From contig CM075942.1 of NCBI GenBank assembly GCA_038030265.1, forward strand, positions 67,398,926 through 67,462,925: a stretch of DNA of 64,000 nt. Reading direction: 5' to 3'. The notes beneath the pieces are model-generated. The model did no database searches. It was not told where the DNA came from and worked only from the letters and a program-made list of their open reading frames with translations. This DNA comes from Corythucha ciliata. Lineage: Eukaryota; Arthropoda; Insecta; Hemiptera; Tingidae. Within the stretch, counting starts at the first letter, position 1, and each line of letters opens with the position of its first letter. The position numbers and the translations under genes are program-made. Below, piece by piece: positions 56,346 to 64,000 of the stretch.

Positions 56346-59179
56346 CAATTTCTTGGACGCTACCTTGAGCAACGCCTGAATCCACGCCTGGCTGAGTGGT
56401 ATGAATACCATTGATTTAGCGGGGCTAAATAGCGAACTTTTAGGGCCAAGCCCAATCCTTTTTTTTTGTTCCTGTTTCTTTTGTTTGTTTGTTTTTTATT
56501 TATTTTTAAATTTGTTTAAAGTTATTTATTCTATTTATATATTTTTATTCATTTATTTATTTCTTAATAAAGCTGGACTGAAGTACTCTGGGATGGGTTC
56601 TCACCCTCAGAACCCTTTCCATGGCCACGCCACTGAACTTGGCAACGTAGGGAGCGCGACGTTGTCAGCTGTGGGAGTTGGCTTGAGCCTTTCCTCGCTT
56701 CTTTGAGTCTATAAGAGCAACGCTGGTTTTTTAGTCGACGAGTCACAATCGTCTAATGTCGCGAAGTATATAGTGAAGCGATTGGTAATTAATTCAAGGT
56801 TCACCACAGCTCACATCAGCTCTTGTTGGACTTATTGTCGTTCAATTGCTGGTTTTCCTAATTATTGTTATCTCCTATTTAAATACTCTTATACCCTGTG
56901 TCCTACGTGACCCACGCGATTTTAGCGTTTGTAGCGGGCGTGAAATTTTAATTGGAAACTCACAGATAAGACACTGCTGGTGGTTGTGAGCGGCTCAAGA
57001 CGCGGAACGCTGAAATCGGGTCCTGACGTGTGACGTCTTTAGGCGATTGGGAGGAGGAGGAGGAGGAGCAGGTTCTGCTCCGTTCCTATTTTCCTCAACG
57101 CTTAACATGATTTTCTCCTGTTTTTATTTATTTTTTTTTTTGTGGCCCATTCCTTTCTGACCTCATCCCTTGAAACTGGCAGCGTTATACGGTCTTTCCT
57201 TGAATTTTATTTATATATTTTCTTCATGTTCTTGAGCACAATTCTGTTGTCACGTTGTATACAGAACAAAACTATTCCCTTGGGGGAACATGGTGTAGTG
57301 GAGAAGGGTGTCAACATGGGATCGATCGTCTGTCTTTGTAACCATGTGAAATCAACTTGATCACAGAGGAAACCAATATCCGTCACTGGCGATGCTGTGT
57401 TTAACTCGCCCTCTCATTCCTGTTTCCTTTTTATGGCTGCAGAACGCCGAGAGAGGCGAATACAACGTCCGGAGATGAAGCAAGTACTATTTCAAATTGA
57501 CCACGATTGTTTCCGGCGTTTCACCTGTCCCGTTTGACTGGCAAATACGCCTTGTTTACAAGCTCTACAATATTTTATTACAATGAAGTTCGTGCTGCGG
57601 CAAATAAAAATATACTTCACTTCTCGTGGAGAGAAATTCTATTGGGTGCATAAAATCCACAGCACGCACGCACAAGAGCTATACTAATCTGGGCCTCTAT
57701 TACTGGCTGAAGATCGAACAAACAGGTAATGAAATCGTAAAATGAAATGTTCAGTTTTATTCCAAAAGAGAACTGCCGCTGTTCAACTAGAAGGAAGGGC
57801 CCGTTCTTTTTTTTTTATCCTTCGTTAAGATCCATCTGCATTTTTATTTAGTTTAGTTATTCAATAATGCAAATATAGGAAGCGCTTAGGGTCAAATAGA
57901 ATGAATTTTCAGGAGATGGGAAAGCATTTCACTCTATACATAATACAATGTATTGTGGATCAAACTATTCAAATTTCAAATCTCAAGAATATACGTAAGC
58001 GGCTCGTCTTTTTTACCTGCACGCGAATATAAGCGCACGAAAGTCTTCGGCTATTCCCCTCAATTTAAATAGCTGATCGCACATTTTATCAAAGACCAGT
58101 GCCCCCCCCCCCCCACATCCCAACGTACAACTTCCTCAATACGCTTTTCAAAAGCTTGCCTTTGAAGTCAGAGATTCATGTACTTTGTTAATTAAAAGAG
58201 CAGCAGAAAAGGAGGGGCTTCAAGGTTTGCAACGTCGGGGTTCTGTTGTTTGACCCCCCCCCCCTCCTACCATAATTTATTTGTGGTAGTTCACCATCTA
58301 CGATTTCGTAAAATTACAATAGTTTGTTGATCCTAGTTTAAAAAAACAATTACAATAAACCCCGCACCCCAGTGGTAAATAAACCGATTTCTATTATTAT
58401 TATCATTTTTGTTTTTTTCCCGAAAATAGATTCAATTCACCTTGGATTCATCCTTTTGTTTCCTATCACTTCATCGCTCTAAATCTGAGCAAAAACATCT
58501 CACCCCCTCCCCTTACTGCTTCCTATTCAAATCTGAGATAGCAACCAATCTCTAAACTAATCAGCTCACATGAAAACAGAATGAAAGAGAAGGAATTGTG
58601 AGTCCGAACTTTTTTTTTTTTTTTTTCCAATTTAAAGCTTGAATGAAAGTTTACTTCAAACTGGCTTGGAAATAATTATTGGGAACCTCCGGGGGGAGGG
58701 GATGTTCTATTTAGTTTTTCTCCCTCAATCATCGAATACACTCACATCAATTTTTCAAGTTAGCAAGTCATACCATCTCACTAAAAGAATTGAACCACCA
58801 AAGTTATCGAGGGTTGGTAGCTGGGAGGGGGATGAGCGGTATAATACGTTTTACGGTAAGTGTCTCAATTTCTCATTTTACCGGGTTTGTTCTTTCCTCG
58901 TTTCTTCTTTTTCATCTTGGAAAATAAGTATTCATGAAAAATATACTTTTTTATTTCTTTTTAAGGAGCCTGCCTATTAAGGGCCCTGCTTCAATTTATT
59001 CTACAAAGTATCAAATTTCAAGGAACACCGCACAAAAGCAAACACGTTGTAAGGCCGTAATATGATACAGCGCTATAATTAGCTGTTGCGTAAAGCCGCA
59101 CATCACATCACTGTAATCTTTGAAGAATTTTTTTGGATTTAGGGCTATGGAAATTTTGGTGTTTGAGAAGACTGCGTGA
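56346..59179. other. Unassigned intergenic sequence
   Basis: No supported gene. Includes a T/A-rich tract (56460-56570), a transposon-like CACGCCACTG tip at about 56624-56634, a GGA microsatellite (57050-57070), poly-C tracts (58102-58114 and 58254-58264) and poly-T (58611-58626). ORFs at 57142-57360 and 58639-58980 have no recognisable product. Confidence 0.35.
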
Positions 59180-59740
59180 TTGATGATTCAGGGATTGTGT
59201 GGAGGACCACACGATACTTCCATGTTCCCATTTTTGGCGTTCATCAATAATCATAAAGTTAAAATTGAACCATTGAGGAGGACTTCGAAAGCGATCCCGC
59301 AGTGTAAAAACTGCCAAGGTTTCAACCATACGCAAAGATATTGTAAAATGGAAGCAAGATGCGTAAAGTGTGCTGGTAAGCACAACACGAAAGATTGCAC
59401 ATTGGATAGACAACTTCCTCCCAAGTGTGTAAATGGCCGAGGTCACCACCCTGCAAGCTACAGGGGATGCGAAGTAGCAAAGGAGTTGCAGAAAATCCGG
59501 GATAAGCCAAAAAATCCACGGGGTAACTTCTTCGCTCCTTTAAAAAACCCTAGCGCACGAGCCGATACGGAGAACGTCAAAGCCCGGAGCACCTTTGCGG
59601 ACGCCATAAAAAATCCTGTTTCGGGGATCAAAAACAAATCTACTGAGGAATTATTCTGAAGAAACTTGATGATCAAGCTGGTAAATATGTAGAGATGGCC
59701 GAGCGCATCAAGAAAATAGAAAACAGCGGTAAATTCAAAG
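59180..59740 (+). pseudogene. Jockey-clade ORF1 (gag) C-terminal part with zinc knuckles
   Basis: From VKIEPLRRTSKAIPQCKNCQ the protein has CKNCQGFNHTQRYC, CVKCAGKHNTKDC and a third knuckle CVNGRGHHPASYRGC in which the second Cys is Gly. A basic, Pro-rich tail (RDKPKNPRGNFFAPLKNPSA) follows to a TGA at 59657-59659. The same general reading resumes as KLDDQAGKY towards ORF2. The N-terminal half is missing. Confidence 0.82.
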
Positions 59741-59746
59741 TATAAG

Positions 59747-62700
59747 ATGAAAAGTAAATTGAGAGGCATCCATGCATTTCGCATAGCGCTGTGGAATCCA
59801 AATGGACTCCGAGAAAGGCTGTTGGAGTTGGAAATATTTTTACAACAAGAAAACATTGACATTTGTTTAATCTCTGAAACACACTTCAATAGATCATCAT
59901 TCGTTAAAATTAAGGGATATCGATTGTACCATAGCCTTCATCCTGCCGATAGAGCGAGAGGGGGAGCTGCGGTCCTAATCAAGGAAAATATCAAGCATCA
60001 CGAGGAAGAAAAGATAGAAGAAGATGCAATGCAAGTAGCTTGCATAAGTGTCTTTATGAAGGACAGAGAGATGATAGTTGCGGCAATATACTGTCCTCCA
60101 AGACATGCGCTGAAAAAAGAGGACTACGCTAATCTATTCAACAGACTTGGGCATGACTTCATTATCGGAGGTGACTTTAATGCGAAACACCAATACTGGG
60201 GATCAAGAATCCAGAATCCGAAAGGAAGACAACTTTTTGAGACTGGAAGAGAAGCGCACTGTGAGTTCCATTCAGGAGGAAAACCGACCTACTGGCCTAA
60301 GGATATGAATAAAACACCGGACCTTATTGACTTCTTCATTGTGAAGGGCTTGTCATCAAATTACATACACACTGAGGACGACGAAAACTTGTTATCCGAT
60401 CACTCGGCGGTAGTCATGACAGTTAGTGAATCGATAATAATGAAAGAAGAAACAGAAAGACTCACGAATAGGCGGACTAATTGGGAGATGTTCAAGGAGA
60501 TTGTGAACTCCAAAGTTGACTTATCAATAAGTCTGCAAACGCCTGCCCAGTTAGAGAAAGAGGTGCATAATTTTGTGCAAACCTTACAAGAGGCGGCTTG
60601 GAGTAGCACGCCGAGTAATAATCCCAATCACAAGCGGTGGTCCAGCTATCCTGTGGAAGTACGGGAAATGGTTCAAGCGAAAAGGCGGGCACGTAAAATA
60701 TGGCAAAGGAATCGATGAACAGAAAATAATATGAAATTGAACAAGCTTTGTAACCAGCTGAAGCGCTTATAAGGCATGTAAAAAACGAAGAATTTTCGGC
60801 GTACCTCGAAGGCTTGACACCAGAAAAAGGCACAGAATACTCGCTGTGGAAAGCGACAAAGAGCCTCAAGCGGCCAAAAGTGCCCATTCGAACTGGTGAA
60901 GGAACATGGGCTAGGAGCGCAAAGGAAAAAGTGCAGGTATTTGCAGATCATCTGGAAAGAACCTTCCAGCCCCATCCACGGCAGTCATCCAACGAATGTG
61001 TATCCTACGTACCCAACAAGGACAACAGGGAAATTCGGCCAGTAATGATCAAAGAACTAAGGACGGAAATGGGGAACTTGCACGAATCTCAGATTGGGTA
61101 GAAAAGCATACCGGTGATTTGACCCGTGAACTGAAGGATAACAACGGAAGTTGCAACCCGATTGGTGAGTTTTGAGATTTTTAAAAAAGGTTCAAAGTTC
61201 TTCAGAAGAGGATGGATGGTGCGAGGGGAAATGACGTAAATACTTACTTGTGAAGCATTTGAGGGAACTCTAAAATTGTTTGTTTACAAATCTCCACCCC
61301 TCCCGTCCGATGGGCAGGGGGAAATCTGTGGCACCTATAGTAAAGTTTAGTCACCTTGCCCCATTAAACTCGTCTAACCCCCTCTTCCCCGCATCATCCA
61401 TTTCAATAAGTAAGTTTTTACGTAATCGAACCCCCACTCAAAATTTTTAAAAATTCCCTAAAAAAACATCCTTGACTTATTTCAAAGTTTAATGTGAGCC
61501 ATAGACTTGTGGAAGAGCCCTCTTTAAGCAACACCAACTTTTGAAAAATGTGCAAGTTCCCCATTATGACCAACCGCAGTACGAAAAAATCCCCCGGCTA
61601 TGACTTGATAACAGCCAGGATAATGCGGGAGCTGCCCGAAAGGGGACTTAGGAAGCTACTGTATTTAATCAACGCAGCCTTACGCCTCAAGTACGTCCCC
61701 CGGCAATGGAAAGTAGCTGAAGTTATAATGATAGCGAAGCCGGGAAAGCCAGCTAATGAAGTGAAGTCGTATCGACACATTTCACTTCTCCCTATTCTAG
61801 AAGAAAAACGAATCATACCATCCCATCAGTTTGGATTCAGAGAACAACACTCCACAATAGATCAGGTCCATCGGATAGTGAATGCTGTGGAGTCTACTCT
61901 GGAAGAAAAGAAAATCTGTTCGGCTGTCTTTTTGGACGTAGCTCAAGCGTTTGATAAAGTTTGGCACAAGGGGCTTGAGTTCAAGTTGAATAAACTCCTT
62001 CCGAAAAAATTCTACGAAATTCTGAAATCTTATTTATGCGGTAGACACTTCCGAGTGAAACATGAGGGTGAATATTCGCGGTTGCGTAAAATTTTGGCTG
62101 GAGTACCTCAAGGAAGAGTCCTTGGACCAGTGCTTTACCTATTGTACACGAGTGACCTACCCGTAAGAGAGGACTCAATCATTGCAACGTTTGCCGACGA
62201 CACAGCTCTTCTTGCAGTCGGAAATGATGTTGAAGAGGCTACTAGCAAAATGCAAACCGTGGTAGAAGTAAACACCTGGACACAAAAGTGGAGAATAAAA
62301 CTCAACGAGGAGAAATATGTTCATGTAAACTTTACAAATCGCAAGACCAGCCCAATCCCAATGTGCAACTCAATGAGAAAATAATACCATTTGCAAACAC
62401 GGCGAAGTACCTAGGCATGACGCTGGATGCTAAACTCCGGTGGAAGCCTCACGTCAAAAAGAAAAAAGAGGAACTCAACACCAAGCTCAGAAAAATGTAC
62501 TGGCTGCTCGGGAAGCATTCTGAGCTCTCGATGGCCAACAAGCTCCTGCTATACCAGCAAGTTCTGAAGCCGATCTGGGCCTACGGGTGTCAGCTTTGGG
62601 GCTGCACCAAGAAAAGCAATGTCAAAGTCATACAAACTTTTCAAAACAAAGTTTTGATAATGATAACAAATGCGCCCTGGTATGTACGAGGGCTTGACCT

Positions 62701-62875
62701 GCATCGTGACCTGAAAATTGAAACGGTGGCAGAAGCTATCATAAAACGAGCAGAGGAGCACGAAAAAAGGCTCCACAAACACCCTAATGTCGAGGCACTC
62801 GTCTTGCTGGATACTGCAGGAGACCTTCGACGGCTAAAAAGGACCAAACCCCTTGACTTGGTAGCTACATTATAA
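59747..62875 (+). pseudogene. Jockey-clade ORF2: intact endonuclease, broken reverse transcriptase
   Basis: 59747-60718 is an open endonuclease: LWNPNG (Asn), LISETHF (Glu), RGGAAVLIK, YCPPR, IIGGDFNAKHQYWGS (Asp/Asn), DLIDFFIV, LLSDHSAVV (Asp/His). TGA at 60716 and a frameshift near 60768 precede TPEKGTEYSLWKATKSLKRP. After the MITE comes the RT: KKSPGYDLITARIMRELP, WKVAEVIMIAKPGKP, SYRHISLLPIL. About 15 residues are missing before EEKRIIPSHQFGFREQ. VFLDVAQAFDKVWH, GVPQGRVLGPVLY and ATFADDTALL keep the catalytic Asps. A frameshift near 62340 leads to KYLGMTLDAKLRWKPHV, LKPIWAYGCQLWG and the normal C-terminus at 62875. Confidence 0.9.
61071..61562. mobile_element. 492-bp MITE inside the LINE RT
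   Basis: Tips GGGGAACTTGCAC (61071) and TGCAAGTTCCCC (61562), flanked by AT on both sides. Its removal together with one AT would bring the two halves of the RT into the same frame. An internal segment (about 61296-61365, containing CTATAGTAAAGTTTAGTCAC) is the inverted counterpart of 39719-39790 in the composite MITE, so the two share sequence. Non-coding. Confidence 0.75.
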
Positions 62876-63020
62876 GTGTAGTGAAGCCACAAACTGTGTA
62901 ATGTGAAAGTGAAAATGCTAGATGTTATTTAATTCTTATTTGCATATATAGCAGTTGCAACATGTAATAAATGGAAAAAAATCAATAATCATACAAATAA
63001 ATAAATAAACAAAAAATAAA

Positions 63021-63356
63021 ACTTCCATGGCCGTATCAATTTTTTCGGTGCTCCGACCTCTCAGAATTCATGCTGGTTAAAGGGTAACATTGGCGCGTTA
63101 TTCGACAAACCTGAAATGAAACTCGAGCTCAGGAAACGAAGAAGTAAAAGAAGAAAAAAGCCAAAACCCTAAAAATATAACATTAATCAAGTTGTATGGC
63201 TTAAAAACTAATAATATTATTAACGTTTTTCCTTCTAGGGAGGAAGTTATCAAAAACCCTGAAAATTTGTCACTACGAGACTATCTGAACTGGAAGCACG
63301 GTGTCAATATATTCCGCTTGATTAGAAAATAAGTCGATAAGAAAATAAGTCGATAG
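63021..63356. other. Unassigned spacer between LINE tail and Penelope-like element
   Basis: No feature recognised; the last part (TAGAAAATAAGTCGATA, repeated twice at 63324-63354) may be leader of the following element. Confidence 0.35.
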
Positions 63357-64000
63357 GACAATTTCAAGACAAAACGCGCGAACAACCTAGCAAGACTCAC
63401 CTTCCTAAAACGATGTCGCGATCAGAAAATCATTCCAGACTGCGTAAAAATCAGATATCACAAAACAAACGAAAAAACAAAAGAAATACTAAACAAAACA
63501 AGCCTTCTACTTCTTCAACAAGAAATTCGAGCTTGCCGTCAAGAACTAGATATACTTAGGAAGAATATTCTGGAGCTATACTTCTTGCTCACTGAAAAAT
63601 TAGCGCCATCAGACTGGGATAGCGTAGACCGCTTTCACATCGTTAAATGAAGAAAATACTTTTCACTCAAGAAATGAAAAACTAAAACAAAAATTTTCAA
63701 AGTTTGAAGAGAGGAAAAGAGGGATTTCCAAGAGAAAAGCCTCAGAAGAGACAACCAAAAAGAAAACAGTAATCAATCTCAGCAAAAGACAACTAAACGT
63801 CCACGAAGAAAACGTACTCTCGAAAGGACTTAATTATGCTATCACACCCAAGAACATTCCTGTAGAGGATTTCATCGTAAACGTAGAAAACGGAATCACC
63901 AAACTATCAGAAAAAGAACAAGAAGAAATACGACAAGACGTATCATCGGTGATCCGACGCTCAAAACCACCAAAAAGAAATGTGAAAAAAGAGGAATTAC
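63357..64000 (+). pseudogene. Penelope-like element, N-terminal region, cut by the window end
   Basis: LTFLKRCRDQKIIPDCVKIR, then helices NKTSLLLLQQEIRACRQELD and LLTEKLAPSDWDSV. A frameshift near 63645 follows, then VINLSKRQLNVHEENVLSKG, LNYAITPKNIPVEDF and a helix ending IRRSKPPKRNVKKEE. The pattern N-L-S/T-x-x-x-L-x-x-x-E-x-x-V-L-x-x-G-L-N-[FY]-A-x-x-P-x-x-I-P is characteristic of the region before the RT in Penelope-like elements. The RT and any GIY-YIG endonuclease would lie beyond 64000. One frameshift seen; activity unlikely. Confidence 0.72.

Larger units (their letters stand above)
59180..63020 (+). mobile_element. Jockey-clade LINE, 5'-truncated, with MITE insertion
   Basis: The end of ORF1, a complete ORF2, a short 3' UTR and an (AAAT)n tail (about 62985-63020). 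The 5' end starts inside gag. A 492-bp MITE (61071-61562) splits the RT. Frameshifts and a stop are otherwise few, and the endonuclease is fully open, so this is the youngest-looking retrotransposon in the window. Confidence 0.87.

Overview
This window is eukaryotic. It is AT-rich, intergenic-looking and dense in transposable elements. The mix of families (R1-clade, Jockey-clade, BEL/Pao, Ty3/Gypsy, Copia, Penelope-like, hAT, IS630/Tc1-like, CACTA-like) points to an arthropod, most likely an insect; I cannot name the species. I found no rRNA or tRNA gene, no prokaryotic signal and no complete host gene. The best host-gene candidate is one short minus-strand exon near 22.7 kb. Almost every coding-looking ORF is a broken piece of a transposable element.

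Layout. 0-15 kb: blocks of a degenerate 30-bp satellite (family A) in both orientations, with a rearranged minus-strand Ty3/Gypsy copy (1.0-3.2 kb), a short LINE RT scrap (3.5 kb), a 2.19-kb CACTA-like non-autonomous transposon packed with ACCGT/ACGGT motifs (4334-6521), a plus-strand Ty3/Gypsy copy (11.9-14.3 kb) and a 500-bp assembly gap (14519-15018). 15-25 kb: a Copia gag/protease scrap, a 5'-truncated R1-clade retrotransposon (15.8-18.5 kb), fold-back sequences (19.2-20.5 kb), the end of a hAT element, then several kb of unassigned sequence holding the candidate exon. 25-33 kb: a nearly full-length Jockey-like LINE (25.4-30.6 kb) with a 1.23-kb hAT deletion derivative inside its ORF1, a LINE 3' scrap, the 5' part of a BEL/Pao element with a primer-binding site (30.85-32.2 kb), and a minus-strand LINE fragment. 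33-38.5 kb: satellite A with two MITE-like elements, then unassigned sequence.

38503-45403 is a 6.9-kb hAT element bounded by TAGTGATG tips and a perfect 8-bp target duplication. It has a BED zinc-finger exon and a hAT dimerisation exon, and carries nested MITEs, a 92-nt-arm hairpin and a dead IS630/Tc1-like transposase. It appears to have landed in an LTR whose primer-binding site lies at 45460. 49393-53940 is a minus-strand BEL/Pao element inserted in satellite A. It is followed by a Copia scrap and a related satellite (family B, 54.8-56.3 kb). 59.2-63.0 kb is a second Jockey-clade LINE with an intact endonuclease domain, broken by a 492-bp MITE. The window ends inside the N-terminal part of a Penelope-like element.

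There is no operon or pathway here. The value of the window is its nesting history: satellite A receives insertions, retrotransposons receive DNA transposons, and the DNA transposons receive further MITEs. Frameshifts and stop codons are given per element. Boundaries were read by eye and may be off by a few to tens of bases unless a duplicated target site is stated.
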